Assembly: GCA_017399265.1 (NCBI GenBank)
Contig: JAFQDL010000001.1
Location: 80,992-144,991, forward strand
Reading direction: 5' to 3'
Length of the DNA stretch: 64,000 nt
From: Clostridia bacterium
GTDB taxonomy: Bacteria; Bacillota; Clostridia; Christensenellales; UBA1242
Shown here in pieces: positions 31,567-41,909 of this stretch. The position numbers and the translations under genes were made by a program. The notes under the pieces are model-generated. The model did not search any database and was not told the origin of the DNA. It saw nothing but the letters and a program-made list of their open reading frames with translations. Position 1 is the first letter of the stretch. Each line of letters opens with the position of its first letter.

Positions 31567-34242
31567 TTATTTTTTATTTATATTTTGTTTTTTTAGTTCT
31601 ATTAATTTTTCTATAGCTTTTTGTATTTCTACAAATGGTATGATTAATACACTACAAATAATTGCTATAAACCACTCAGTAAATCCTATAGCAGCAATAC
31701 CAAAGAAATTTGCAATTACAGGTACTAAAGCTGGGATTAATACAAGTACTAAACCTACGATAAATGCAAGGTTTAAAACTTTATTATCTAAGAAATTTCT
31801 AGTAAATATAGAATGATTTGTCTTTGTGTTGTAAGAGTGGAATAGTTGAATAAGGGCTAATGTAATGAATGCCATTGTTACACCTATTTGATGATCACCA
31901 ATTACATAATGACCAACACAATAAGATGTCATTGTAAGAATTGTTTGCATTAAACCTTGAATTATTATATCTTTTCCTGTATTGCCTGCAAATAGGCTGG
32001 AATTAGATTTTCTTGGAGGATAATCCATAATGTCTTTATCGGCTTTTTCACAACCCAATGCTAGAGCAGGGAAGGAGTCGGTAACTAGATTTATCCACAA
32101 AATCATAACCGCGCTTAAGAATTCTTGACCAGGGGCAAGTAGGAATATTGTTGCTATAAATAGACAAAGTACTTCTGCAATGTTTGCTGAAAGTAAATAT
32201 TTTACTGCTTTTTGGATATTGGCATATACTTTTCTACCTTCTTCAACGGCAGCAATTATTGTTGCAAAGTTGTCGTCTGCAAGAACCATATCTGCAGCAC
32301 CTTTTGAAACGTCTGTACCAGTAATACCCATACCTACACCAACGTCTGCGATTTTGATAGATGGGGCGTCATTAACACCATCACCAGTCATTGCAACTAT
32401 CATATTAAATGATTTAAAAGCTTGAACAATTCTAACTTTGTTTTCTGGGCTTACTCTGGCAAATACAGCGTATTTGTGTAAGTTCTTGTGGAATTCCTTA
32501 TCGCTTAATTTGTCAAGTTCGGCACCAGTGATTGCTAAGCTGTCTTTTTTGAAAATTCCAATTTCTTTTGCGATTGCAATTGCGGTATCTAAATGGTCGC
32601 CAGTTATCATAACTGCACGCATTCCTGCTTTATTACAAACAGACACGGCATTTTTCACTTCTTTTCTTGGTGGATCGATCATTCCAACTAAACCAACAAA
32701 TGTTAATTCGGTTTCAAGATTTTGTTTATCACTTAAGTTATCTGTTTTGATTGCAAGTCCTAGTACTCTAAGCGCATCGTCTGCCATTTGCTTGTTAGCT
32801 TGCTTGATAACTAATTTATCTGCATCGGAGATTTTTCTAATTTTTACGCCGTCCATTATTTTAGTGCATTTATCAAGTATAACGTCTAACGCACCTTTAG
32901 TATAAGAAACTTCTTTATTTCTTACATTGTTGATAGTAGTCATAAGTTTTCTTTTACTATCGAAAGGTATTTCATATAATCTTGGAGTTTCTGCTTTTAA
33001 TAATTTTACATTTGTTCCAATAAATTTAGCATACGCAACTAATGCAGTTTCTGTTGGGTCTCCAACAAGCTCTTCAGCATTCTCAATAGTATCGTTGCAT
33101 AGGACTAAGCCTTCAATTAATGTTCTTTCGCTTTCATCATTATGTGTCGAGTCGGTTCTATAAAATAAACCTTGAGATGTTGTATATAGTTGTTTTACGG
33201 TCATTTTGTTTAATGTTAAAGTTCCAGTTTTGTCTGAGCAAATTACTTGGCAGCAACCTAGAGTTTCTACTGCTGGTAAGTTTTTTACTATTGCTTTTCT
33301 TTCACTCATTTTCTTAACACCCATTGCAAGAACTATTGTTACAACGGCTGGCAAACCTTCTGGAATTGCTGCAACTGCTATAGCAACTGCGGTCATAAAA
33401 CTATGAGTGATACTATCTAAAGTTATACCATTTTTGATTAAAGAGGCGATAAATATTACTCCTGCTACTCCAAGTACTAATATAGAAAGCAATTTTGCAG
33501 TTTTGGCTAGTTGTCCTTGTAAAGGAGTTTGGGATTCTTCACTTTCGTTTAACATTGTTGCTATTTTTCCAACTTCAGTGTCCATTCCTGTAGCTACAAC
33601 TATTCCTTTTCCACGACCATATGCAACTACGCCAGAACTATAAACCATATTTTTACGATCGCCTAGAGGTGTTTCTTCCTTAAGCGCTTTACAAGCTTGT
33701 TTTTCACTAGGAACACTTTCACCCGTTAAGGCAGATTCTTCAATCTTAAGAGAGGCACTCTCTATAAGTCTAATATCTGCAGGTACATAGTCTCCCGCTT
33801 CTAGAACTACTATATCGCCAACAACAATATCAGCTGATTGGATTTTTACAATTTCACCATTCCTTATAACTTTTGCGAAAGGTTTGTTCATATTTTTTAG
33901 AGCTTCCATTGCGTGGTTTGCTTTGCTTTCTTGAACAAGTCCGATTACTGCGTTTACAATTACTATAAGTAAGATAATCCCGCTATCTATCAAGTCGATA
34001 TATTTTTTTTCGACTATTGCAAGGATAGCTGACACTACAGCTGCTGCTAGTAGTACTAGTATCATAACGTCTTTCATTTGATCAAAAAATCTTCGAATAA
34101 TACCTTTTTTCTTTGCTTCAACTAATTCGTTTTTTCCTAATTTTTCTAAACGATTTTGAGCAACGGTGTCGGAAAGACCTTTTTCCGACGAGTTAAAATG
34201 TTTGTAGACTTCGTCTATGTTTTTTGCATGAAAATTTTTCAT
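31567..34242 (-). CDS. P-type calcium-translocating ATPase
   Basis: 891-residue IIA/PMCA-type P-ATPase that exports Ca2+ at the expense of ATP. N-terminal cation ATPase domain (FNSSEKGLSDTVAQNRLEKL), TGESVPSEKQ actuator loop, PEGLPAVVTIVLAMG in helix M4, phosphorylation motif CSDKTGTLTLNKM, KGALD in the nucleotide domain, TGDGVNDAPSIKIADVGVGM hinge, and four C-terminal helices. Length and motifs are complete. ATAAGGAATG-type site before the ATG at 34242. It stands opposite a Ca2+/cation antiporter gene, a sensible pairing. Confidence 0.95.
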   Translation of the reverse strand: MKNFHAKNIDEVYKHFNSSEKGLSDTVAQNRLEKLGKNELVEAKKKGIIRRFFDQMKDVMILVLLAAAVVSAILAIVEKKYIDLIDSGIILLIVIVNAVIGLVQESKANHAMEALKNMNKPFAKVIRNGEIVKIQSADIVVGDIVVLEAGDYVPADIRLIESASLKIEESALTGESVPSEKQACKALKEETPLGDRKNMVYSSGVVAYGRGKGIVVATGMDTEVGKIATMLNESEESQTPLQGQLAKTAKLLSILVLGVAGVIFIASLIKNGITLDSITHSFMTAVAIAVAAIPEGLPAVVTIVLAMGVKKMSERKAIVKNLPAVETLGCCQVICSDKTGTLTLNKMTVKQLYTTSQGLFYRTDSTHNDESERTLIEGLVLCNDTIENAEELVGDPTETALVAYAKFIGTNVKLLKAETPRLYEIPFDSKRKLMTTINNVRNKEVSYTKGALDVILDKCTKIMDGVKIRKISDADKLVIKQANKQMADDALRVLGLAIKTDNLSDKQNLETELTFVGLVGMIDPPRKEVKNAVSVCNKAGMRAVMITGDHLDTAIAIAKEIGIFKKDSLAITGAELDKLSDKEFHKNLHKYAVFARVSPENKVRIVQAFKSFNMIVAMTGDGVNDAPSIKIADVGVGMGITGTDVSKGAADMVLADDNFATIIAAVEEGRKVYANIQKAVKYLLSANIAEVLCLFIATIFLLAPGQEFLSAVMILWINLVTDSFPALALGCEKADKDIMDYPPRKSNSSLFAGNTGKDIIIQGLMQTILTMTSYCVGHYVIGDHQIGVTMAFITLALIQLFHSYNTKTNHSIFTRNFLDNKVLNLAFIVGLVLVLIPALVPVIANFFGIAAIGFTEWFIAIICSVLIIPFVEIQKAIEKLIELKKQNINKK

Positions 34243-34450
34243 ATTCCATTCCTTATATTTTATTTTACGATAAATATTATATCACTAAAAAATTAATTAG
34301 CAAAAGTTTTATCGAGTATTTTATAATTATATACTTATGTACTAAATACTATATGTAATAACAATCAAAAAAGATTTTTAGTTAGGAAAATATTCATAAA
34401 GTTAATGTCGTATTAATACAATCTTTATATAAAAACAAATAGGATTTGTT

Positions 34451-35407
34451 ATGTATTTATTTTATGGAGTTTTGTTATTTATTATCGGATTAATAATAAT
34501 TATTTTTTCTGGTAATTGGATGGTGAAAAATGCTGTTAAGATTAGTTCAATAACAGGTATATCTCAAGCATTAATAGGGGCTACAATTGTATCTTTAGCT
34601 ACGACATTGCCAGAGCTTTCTGTGACTATATTTTCTTCTATAGGGAATCTGCAGAATCTGGCTATTGGAAATGCGGTAGGTAGCGTAATATTTAATTTAA
34701 CTTTTATAGTAGGAATAGTTTTATTTTTTACAAGGGTTAAGATTCATCAGAGTATACTGGGTAGAAATTTTTACTTTATGGTTTTTACTGTAATATTTAT
34801 TTTTATATTTAGTTTGTTTGGGCTGATTAATAGGGTAACGGGTAGTGTTTTGATAATAATATTTTTGATGTATTTTGTGTTAAACATCATAGAAGCGAAT
34901 AAAAACCAACCTGTGCATGAATGTATTGTAAAAAAATTTACTAATGTGGATAAAAAGAATTTGCTGTATGTAATTATTTCATTTTTAGTAAGTTCATTTT
35001 TTGTCGCTTTTGGTGCAAAGTTGTTAGTTGAGAATGGAGAACTTATTGCTAAAACTTTAAATATTAGCGATCATATTATTGGAGTTACAATTATAGCAAT
35101 TGGCACAAGCCTACCAGAAGTTGTCACAGCAATAAGTAGTATAAGGCAGAAAAGCAGTAGTATAGCTTTAGGCAATACGATTGGGGCAAATGTGTTAAGT
35201 TTGACTTTGTTGATTGGTATGAGTGCTATAATGGAGCCGTATTCTTTGATATTTCATAGTAATATTACATTTGTTGCAATACCTATTATTTTACTTAGTT
35301 GTTTGGTTTTATATTTGCCTATAAAATTAAAATTTTGTAAATATAAGCTACAAGGTGCAGTTTTACTGTTTTTGTTTTTGATATATTATTTGACTGTGAT
35401 AATTTAG
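34451..35407 (+). CDS. Calcium/cation antiporter (CaCA family, YrbG-like)
   Basis: 318 residues with ten hydrophobic helices and the two inverted alpha repeats of CaCA exchangers: GATIVSLATTLPELSVTIFS ... GNAVGSVIFNL and GVTIIAIGTSLPEVVTAISS ... GNTIGANVLSLTLLIG. The conserved acidic residue sits in each TLPE/SLPE motif. It exchanges Ca2+ for Na+ or H+ and complements the calcium ATPase encoded divergently. Ribosome site ATAGGATTTGTT. Confidence 0.92.
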   Translation: MYLFYGVLLFIIGLIIIIFSGNWMVKNAVKISSITGISQALIGATIVSLATTLPELSVTIFSSIGNLQNLAIGNAVGSVIFNLTFIVGIVLFFTRVKIHQSILGRNFYFMVFTVIFIFIFSLFGLINRVTGSVLIIIFLMYFVLNIIEANKNQPVHECIVKKFTNVDKKNLLYVIISFLVSSFFVAFGAKLLVENGELIAKTLNISDHIIGVTIIAIGTSLPEVVTAISSIRQKSSSIALGNTIGANVLSLTLLIGMSAIMEPYSLIFHSNITFVAIPIILLSCLVLYLPIKLKFCKYKLQGAVLLFLFLIYYLTVII

Positions 35408-35452
35408 AATATTTTTTAACTTTTAATAATAAAATTTTGTATTGGAGGAAGT

Positions 35453-36943
35453 ATGAAAAAAATATTATTGTTAATATGTTTAATATTTAGTTGCTGCTGT
35501 GTTTGTGCTTGCAATCATGGTTATACAAGTGTAAGTGAAGCTAGTAAGGGCTTGTCTACATATAAAATGAATATTGAATATTTAGAATCTAGTAAAACTT
35601 TAAATGTTTTGCAAAATTTAACTTATGTAAATAATGAAAATACTCAAATAAAAGAATTGTATTTCCATTTGTATCCAAAGTCATTTAATTTGGATTCTGA
35701 GTCGCAAGTCGTTGGTATTTTGAATAAAGCAAAAGCTTACTATAATGGTGAGAGCGAGGGTGATATTGAAATAAATAGCATACAATGTAGTGAAGAAACT
35801 TTAGCTATGACATATGTGCATAATGATCAAGATATTCTAAAAATAGAATTTAATGATCCCATAGAACCATTAGATTCAGTAGATTTAAGTTTTGAATATG
35901 TTGTAACATTGCCAAATTGTAATCATAGATTTGGATATGGTGAAAACACAATAAATGTTGGTAACTTTTATCCAATCTTGGCTGTGTATGACAATGGGGA
36001 ATATATGATAGATTCATATCATAGTAATGGTGATCCTTTTTACAGTGATGTTGCTAATTATGAAGTTGAAATTAATGTTCCGGAAAAATATGTGATAGCA
36101 GCAACTGGTTATGAAGAGGAAGTACAGCAGAATGAAGGAGTTAAAATTGTAAGATATGCTGCAAAGGCGGTTAGAGATTTTGCATTTGTGCTAAGCGAAA
36201 AGTTTGAAGTAGTGTCTGCAAACATTGAAGGTGTTGATGTTAAGTATTATTATTATGATGATCCGAATTTTGAGTCTAATCTACAAACATCAATAGACTC
36301 TTTAGTTACATTTAATGAGTTGTTCGGAGAATATCCATATTCAACGCTATCTGTTGTTAAAGCAAATTTTGTTCATGGGGGTATGGAGTATCCTAATTTA
36401 GTGTATATTAGTGATGAAGTCAATAATTTAGAAGATTATGCTAATGTTATAATTCATGAGATAGCGCATCAGTGGTGGTATGGTTTGGTTGGGAATAATG
36501 AATATCAAAATTCGTGGCTGGATGAGGGATTGGCTGAGTTTTCAACAGTGTTATTTTATGAAAAAAATCCAAGTTATAATATTGATACAGGTGAGATTAT
36601 AAAAAATATTACAAAAAGTTATACGACATTTGTAGATTTGTATTCAAGTGTTTTGGGTGAAGTGGATACAAGTATGAACAGAAAACTCAACGAATACAAT
36701 ACTGAACCGGAATATGTATATATTACTTATGTAAAAGGTAATTTGTTGTTTAATACATTGAGAACTACAATTGGTCAAGATAAATTAATTAAAGCTTTGA
36801 AATTGTATTTTAGAGATAATATGTTTAAGATAGCAACTCCAGAGGATTTAATTTTTGCGGTTGAAAAAGTGTGTGGCATGGATATGCAGGAGTTTTTTAA
36901 TAGTTGGATATTAGGTAAAGTTAAAATTTTAGAAAACATATAA
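35453..36943 (+). CDS. M1-family metallopeptidase lipoprotein
   Basis: 496-residue zinc aminopeptidase-like enzyme. Signal peptide ILLLICLIFSCCCVCAC; the last Cys (VCAC) is a plausible lipobox, so it is likely lipid-anchored. An N-terminal beta domain precedes the exopeptidase-type motif GGMEYPNLVYIS (variant of GAMEN) and the zinc site HEIAHQWW with the third ligand E 18 residues on (SWLDEGLAEFS). A catalytic tyrosine probably lies in YVYITYVKG. It lacks the large C-terminal helical domain of aminopeptidase N, as do many bacterial M1 forms. Confidence 0.9.
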   Translation: MKKILLLICLIFSCCCVCACNHGYTSVSEASKGLSTYKMNIEYLESSKTLNVLQNLTYVNNENTQIKELYFHLYPKSFNLDSESQVVGILNKAKAYYNGESEGDIEINSIQCSEETLAMTYVHNDQDILKIEFNDPIEPLDSVDLSFEYVVTLPNCNHRFGYGENTINVGNFYPILAVYDNGEYMIDSYHSNGDPFYSDVANYEVEINVPEKYVIAATGYEEEVQQNEGVKIVRYAAKAVRDFAFVLSEKFEVVSANIEGVDVKYYYYDDPNFESNLQTSIDSLVTFNELFGEYPYSTLSVVKANFVHGGMEYPNLVYISDEVNNLEDYANVIIHEIAHQWWYGLVGNNEYQNSWLDEGLAEFSTVLFYEKNPSYNIDTGEIIKNITKSYTTFVDLYSSVLGEVDTSMNRKLNEYNTEPEYVYITYVKGNLLFNTLRTTIGQDKLIKALKLYFRDNMFKIATPEDLIFAVEKVCGMDMQEFFNSWILGKVKILENI

Positions 36944-36976
36944 TTCTACATAGATTATTAGTTTGACAAAATTCGT

Positions 36977-37008
36977 GGGAAGTTTACAAAATGTAAATTT
37001 CCTTTTTT
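36977..37008 (+). terminator. Terminator after the M1 peptidase
   Basis: GGAAGTTTAC / GTAAATTTCC, 5-base loop, followed by TTTTTT. Confidence 0.8.
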
Positions 37009-37053
37009 CTTACATTTAGTCTAAACATGATATTCTAATAAAAAGGTGGAAAA

Positions 37054-39375
37054 ATGGAAATAATGAAAAAGTGGAATTATATAAAGAAAAATAAACTATC
37101 TATTTTTACAAAGACTTGTGTTTTTGTAGCAACTTTTGTGATTGTATTTGCAATTAACAATGTTAGAATATTTGGAAATGTTAATATATTTGGTATACCC
37201 TATATATTTTCGATTATTTGGTGTCGTAAAAAGTTTTTTTCTATATCAATATTATATGGCATATCTCTTTATTTATCTTCTTTTAAAATAGTAGATGTGT
37301 ATATCTCTTTATTTGTCTTTGGTGTATGTTGTTTATATTATTTAGTTAATAAAATATCAAACAGAATCTACAAAGAAATATTGCCTTATTTTGCGTGTAT
37401 AATTGCATACTTGCCTTATGCATATTTTTATAGTGGTGATATAAAATCAAATATAATGTTAGTGCTTTCAATGATGTTTGGAATTATGTTTTTATATGTT
37501 TGCAAATATTTTTTTAAAAGTACTATATTGCGAGGATTTAACTCGAGACTTAATACTGATGAAAAAATATGTGGCGGAATTATACTTGCATTAATTGCTT
37601 TTGGGTTTAATAACATTAGTTTTTATAATATCGACTTTGCGGTTTTGGCAAGTATTATTTTGGTATTGTTTGCTACATATGTTCTTGGGAATGTTGAAAC
37701 TATTTTGCTTGCATTTGTTTTTGGATTGGGTGTTAGTTTAAGCAATTTTAACCCGATAAGTATATCGTTCTATGTGTGTTTTGCTGTATTTTCGTATGTC
37801 TTTAAAAGCAAGACAAAAATATTTAGTTCCATTGCTATTATTTTAGTTTATCTGGTATTTACGTTATATTTTGACAATTATTTAATATTTAATGTCAATA
37901 CATTGAGTGCAGTTCTTTGTATAAGTATATTATTTATATTCGTTCCAAATAAATTTTTAATGTATTTGAAAGATGTTTTTGCGGGATATAAAGATAAATT
38001 AGCTATAAGAAATTTAGTAAAGGAAAGTAAAAATAGGATAATAAAACGATTAACGGAAATAAGTAAAGTGTTTAAGGAGATGGAATTTACTTTTAAACGA
38101 ACATTGCAAAGAACGTTACCGCTGCAAGAAAAGAAAGATATGATTAAACAAGATTTGGTTGATAGTGTTTGTAGAGATTGTCCTGAAAGAATAAAATGTT
38201 TAAGAATTAACGGAGAATATACAACCAGAGTTTTTGATGGGTTGATTGATGCTGGACTAGATAAGGGAAAGGTAAAAGAAATTGATTTGAATAATTATAT
38301 ATTGTCGCGATGTGGTAAAACGCATTATTTAATATCAGCAGCAAATGATATTTTAAAAAGTTATAGAGAATACAATATGCTTGTAAATAATATGGATTGT
38401 AGTAAGTTGCTGGTGGCAGAACAATTAGGTGGTGTGAGTGGTGTAATTACACAATTGACTGAGGAATTGGATAAAGATGTCGTTTTTGACTTGGGGTTAG
38501 AAACCAAAATTTCTGAAGATTTGTTGTACAAAAATGTATTTTGTGAAGAAGTAATTGTATATGAAAAGAGTATATATGAAAAAAATGTTGTTTTGATGGT
38601 AAAAGATAATAGATTAGATGTCAAAGTTATAGAAAAGACAGTATCAAAAAGTTGTAATTCTAGTTTAAAAATTATTTCTGTTGAGCCTAGTGAGATAGCA
38701 AATGTTTCAGTTGTTACAATGTCATCAAAGCCTAATTTTGATATAGTTTTTGGGAGTGCATCATGTAATAAGGCGGGTACTATAATTAGTGGTGATACAC
38801 ATAGTTTTATAAAAATTGACAATGGCAAATATATGTTAGCTTTAAGTGATGGAATGGGTAGCGGGTGTAAGGCCAGAGAAACAAGTGATTTAGCAATTAA
38901 TTTAATTGAAAATTATTATAAAGCAGGTTTTAATAACGATATTATTTTATCATCTGTTAATAAATTATTATCATTAAATAATGAAGAAACTTTTTCTGCA
39001 ATAGATTTGTGTGTATTAGATTTTTTTCAAAATTCAATGGATTTTATTAAATTAGGAACACCTAAAAGTTTTATTAAGAAAAAAAACACAATTGAGACAA
39101 TTGATTCGTCTGGACTGCCGATAGGAATTTTAGAAGATATACGGCCTCATATTACAAAAAAATATATTAATAACTTTGATACAATAATTCTGGTTTCTGA
39201 TGGAGTGTCTGATGCTTTTAAAAATGATAATATTGAGGTGTTTATAAATAATTTAAATGTAATTAATCCGCAGCAATTAGCTGATATGATTTTACAAAAG
39301 GCAAGATTATTAAATTACAATGTGTGTGAAGATGACATGACAGTATTGGTCGCAAGAATATATCCAACAAAATAA
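37054..39375 (+). CDS. spoIIE: Stage II sporulation protein E (PP2C phosphatase)
   Basis: 773 residues. SpoIIE dephosphorylates SpoIIAA to activate sigma-F in the forespore and interacts with the division ring. About ten membrane helices span residues 1-310. A central region contains the Cys-rich SpoIIE signature (VCRDCPERIKC). The C-terminal PP2C domain (about 565-773) has HSFIKIDNGKYMLALSDGMG and SGCKARETSDLAINLIENYY, then DTIILVSDGVSDA and EDDMTVLVARI with metal-binding aspartates. AAAGGTGGAAAA is the ribosome site. Nine bases separate it from murE, joining sporulation to the cell-wall cluster. Confidence 0.95.
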   Translation: MEIMKKWNYIKKNKLSIFTKTCVFVATFVIVFAINNVRIFGNVNIFGIPYIFSIIWCRKKFFSISILYGISLYLSSFKIVDVYISLFVFGVCCLYYLVNKISNRIYKEILPYFACIIAYLPYAYFYSGDIKSNIMLVLSMMFGIMFLYVCKYFFKSTILRGFNSRLNTDEKICGGIILALIAFGFNNISFYNIDFAVLASIILVLFATYVLGNVETILLAFVFGLGVSLSNFNPISISFYVCFAVFSYVFKSKTKIFSSIAIILVYLVFTLYFDNYLIFNVNTLSAVLCISILFIFVPNKFLMYLKDVFAGYKDKLAIRNLVKESKNRIIKRLTEISKVFKEMEFTFKRTLQRTLPLQEKKDMIKQDLVDSVCRDCPERIKCLRINGEYTTRVFDGLIDAGLDKGKVKEIDLNNYILSRCGKTHYLISAANDILKSYREYNMLVNNMDCSKLLVAEQLGGVSGVITQLTEELDKDVVFDLGLETKISEDLLYKNVFCEEVIVYEKSIYEKNVVLMVKDNRLDVKVIEKTVSKSCNSSLKIISVEPSEIANVSVVTMSSKPNFDIVFGSASCNKAGTIISGDTHSFIKIDNGKYMLALSDGMGSGCKARETSDLAINLIENYYKAGFNNDIILSSVNKLLSLNNEETFSAIDLCVLDFFQNSMDFIKLGTPKSFIKKKNTIETIDSSGLPIGILEDIRPHITKKYINNFDTIILVSDGVSDAFKNDNIEVFINNLNVINPQQLADMILQKARLLNYNVCEDDMTVLVARIYPTK

Positions 39376-39384
39376 AGGTGTGTT

Positions 39385-40836
39385 ATGGAATTATCAAAAA
39401 TATTAGATGGTGTAAAGTGTAAGAATATAAAAAATTTTAAGAATGTAGAGATTGAGTGTATTACTCAAAGTTCCAAAGATGTAATAGCTAATTCATTATT
39501 TTTTTGTTTGAGTGGTGCTAATTTTGATGGTAAAAGTTTTGCAAAAGACGTAATACAAAAAGGTGCTATTGTGTTAGTGTCTGAAGAAAATGTAAACGAA
39601 AATTGTATTAATGTTGTTGTAGAAGATGTCAGATTGGCAATGTCGATAATGGCAAAAAATTATTATGAGAAAAGTGATGAAAAATTAAAGAAAGTTGCTG
39701 TTGTTGGAACTAATGGGAAAACAAGTACGTGTTTTATTTTGCAAAGTATCCTAAAAGAAAGTGGATATAAAGTAGGTGTAATAGGTACTAATGGAGTATA
39801 TATTAATGGACAATATTTGCCTAGTAATCTTACAACGCCAGATCCAATTGAATTGCATTATATCTTTCATCAAATGCTTATGTTTGGTGTGGACATTGTT
39901 GTAATGGAAGTATCTGCTCATGCTATATATTACAAAAAATTATTTGATGTATATTTTGATGTGGGGATTTTTACAAACCTAACAAATGAACATTTGGATT
40001 TTTTTCGTGATATGGAAAATTACTCAGCGGTAAAAAAATCCTTTTTTACAAAAAAAATCATGCGAGAATGTGTTGTTAATGTAGACGATAAATATGGTGT
40101 GGATATAGCTAAAAATAGTGGAGTCCCATGTGTGAGTTATGGAATAAATAATCCATCAAATATTTTTGCAGTTGGTATAAAAATAACAATCAATGGTACA
40201 AAATTTTACGTAAATGTGAATGATGAAATTTTAAATATTAGCACCAATTTAGTGGGTGAATACAATGTGTATAACATACTTTCAGCTATTGGCGCTGCCA
40301 AATTATTAGGGATTGCAAATGATAATATTATAAGAGGGGTTAAAAAATTAAAAAACATAAACGGTAGGTTTATGGTATATCAGTTGCCAGAAAATAAAAA
40401 AATTGTTGTTGATTTTGCACATACGCCAGACGGATTTGAAAAAGTTTTGAGTTTGATTAAAAAGTTAAGGAAGGGAAAAATTATTTCGGTATTTGGTTGT
40501 GTGGGGTATAGTGATGCAGCAAAAAGAAAGGTTATGGGACAGGTGGCGGTACGTTATTGTGATGAAATAATAATTACTACAGACAATATTGGATTGTCGG
40601 ATTTTAAAACAATTAATCAAGATATTAAAGAGGGTATTGCAAATGACGCCATAGTAACAGAAATATTTGATAGGGATAAGGCGATAGAGTATGCTTTTAA
40701 AAATTTGCAAAAAAATGAAACTTTGGTGATATTAGGAAAGGGTTGTGAGGACAAGCAAGTAATAGGCGATAAAAAGTTAGATTATTGTGATATTCAAGTG
40801 GTTGAAAATTTGTTAAAAGGGGAAGTAAATGAGTGA
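39385..40836 (+). CDS. murE: UDP-N-acetylmuramoyl-tripeptide synthetase MurE
   Basis: Mur ligase that adds the third amino acid of the peptidoglycan stem. ATP loop VVGTNGKTSTCFILQSI near 108-125, TTPDPIELH, EVSAHAIYY (carbamylated-lysine region nearby), NLTNEHLDFF, INGRFMVYQ and VDFAHTPDGFEKVLSL. 483 residues, typical. In the C-terminal domain, where meso-DAP enzymes carry DNPR, this one reads TTDNIGLSDF, so the third residue cannot be assigned from the motif. It overlaps mraY by eight bases. murF, often next, is missing. Confidence 0.92.
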   Translation: MELSKILDGVKCKNIKNFKNVEIECITQSSKDVIANSLFFCLSGANFDGKSFAKDVIQKGAIVLVSEENVNENCINVVVEDVRLAMSIMAKNYYEKSDEKLKKVAVVGTNGKTSTCFILQSILKESGYKVGVIGTNGVYINGQYLPSNLTTPDPIELHYIFHQMLMFGVDIVVMEVSAHAIYYKKLFDVYFDVGIFTNLTNEHLDFFRDMENYSAVKKSFFTKKIMRECVVNVDDKYGVDIAKNSGVPCVSYGINNPSNIFAVGIKITINGTKFYVNVNDEILNISTNLVGEYNVYNILSAIGAAKLLGIANDNIIRGVKKLKNINGRFMVYQLPENKKIVVDFAHTPDGFEKVLSLIKKLRKGKIISVFGCVGYSDAAKRKVMGQVAVRYCDEIIITTDNIGLSDFKTINQDIKEGIANDAIVTEIFDRDKAIEYAFKNLQKNETLVILGKGCEDKQVIGDKKLDYCDIQVVENLLKGEVNE

Positions 40837-41821
40837 TTTGTTTTATAGTTTTGTTACTTGCATTCTTGTATCATTTTTAATTACTCCAGTAATTTTTAAG
40901 TTATTGAAAAAATTGAAAGTTAATCAGAATATACTAGAATATGTGGACAATCATAAGAGTAAGTCTGGAACATTGTCTATGGGGGGATTGATTTTTATTA
41001 TTGGAGCTTTGGGTGCGATCTTCTTTCTATATGAACAGAGATTGTTGGCGATTCTTTGTATAGTTATCATGTTTTGTTATGGTATATTAGGTTTTTTAGA
41101 TGATTTTTTAAAGGTTAAGCATAAACATAATGAAGGATTAAAACCGTATCAAAAGATAATTGGACAAGTTGGTATTGCAACAATAATTGCGTTTTTTGTA
41201 TATAAGTTTAGTTATCTTGGTGGCGAAATCAACATACCATTTTCAAATGTAACGATAGATATAGGCTGGGGGATAATTCCATTTGTTATATTATTTTATT
41301 TGGCTGTTACAAATAGTGTTAATTTAACAGATGGGTTAGATGGACTGGCGGGTTATGTATCGTTAGTAGTAATATTCAGTTTGGGGGTTATGAATATCGT
41401 AAAATATAATAATCTTGTTGAGTCTGGTGTGATTGAACTTGCGAAAGAATACAACAGTATGGCTGTTATTTGTTTTGGTGTTTGTGGTGCATTGTTAGTA
41501 TTTTTATTATTTAATACTAATCCAGCTAGTATATTTATGGGGGATACTGGCTCGCTAGCATTGGGTGGGTTTATCGCAAGTGTTACAGCCTTTATGCAAG
41601 AGTATTTAATACTTGTCCTAATAGGGATAATGTTTGTTGTGTCAGCTGTAAGCGATATACTACAAGTATTTTATTATAAAGCTACTGAAAAAAGAATTTT
41701 TCTCATGGCGCCATTTCATCATCATTTAGAACGTAAAGGCTGGAGCGAGCCTAAAATAGTTTCATTATATGTGTTTATTACAATTATTATGAGTGCGGCT
41801 ACAATAATCTTTAATTTGTAA
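40829..41821 (+). CDS. mraY: Phospho-MurNAc-pentapeptide transferase MraY
   Basis: Ten-helix membrane enzyme that makes lipid I from UDP-MurNAc-pentapeptide and undecaprenyl phosphate. Key segments: KSGTLSMGGLIFIIGALGAI, FLDDFLKVKHKHNEGLKPYQK (the DDxxK-type site), NLTDGLDGLAG, GDTGSLALGGFIA and the HIS motif MAPFHHHLERKGWSEPKIV. 330 residues. AAAGGGGAAGTAA precedes the ATG, inside the end of murE. Confidence 0.97.
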   Translation: MSDLFYSFVTCILVSFLITPVIFKLLKKLKVNQNILEYVDNHKSKSGTLSMGGLIFIIGALGAIFFLYEQRLLAILCIVIMFCYGILGFLDDFLKVKHKHNEGLKPYQKIIGQVGIATIIAFFVYKFSYLGGEINIPFSNVTIDIGWGIIPFVILFYLAVTNSVNLTDGLDGLAGYVSLVVIFSLGVMNIVKYNNLVESGVIELAKEYNSMAVICFGVCGALLVFLLFNTNPASIFMGDTGSLALGGFIASVTAFMQEYLILVLIGIMFVVSAVSDILQVFYYKATEKRIFLMAPFHHHLERKGWSEPKIVSLYVFITIIMSAATIIFNL

Positions 41822-41841
41822 ATGTAATAAACGTTAAAACT

Positions 41842-41899
41842 AATCAATATATATATTACAAGGGTGTTTGTCCTTTGAAAAATATATATTGATTTTTTT
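41842..41899 (+). terminator. Attenuator-like terminator between mraY and murD
   Basis: Arms AATCAATATATATATT / AATATATATTGATT around a loop that itself holds AAGG / CCTT, then seven T. The U tract ends two bases before the GAGG ribosome site of murD, inside an otherwise continuous operon. Confidence 0.8.
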
Positions 41900-41909
41900 G
41901 TGAGGTCGT

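Noticed and set aside
32180-33643. Several plus-strand frames opposite the calcium ATPase
   Set aside because: Antisense shadows without ribosome sites; the minus strand encodes a complete P-type ATPase.
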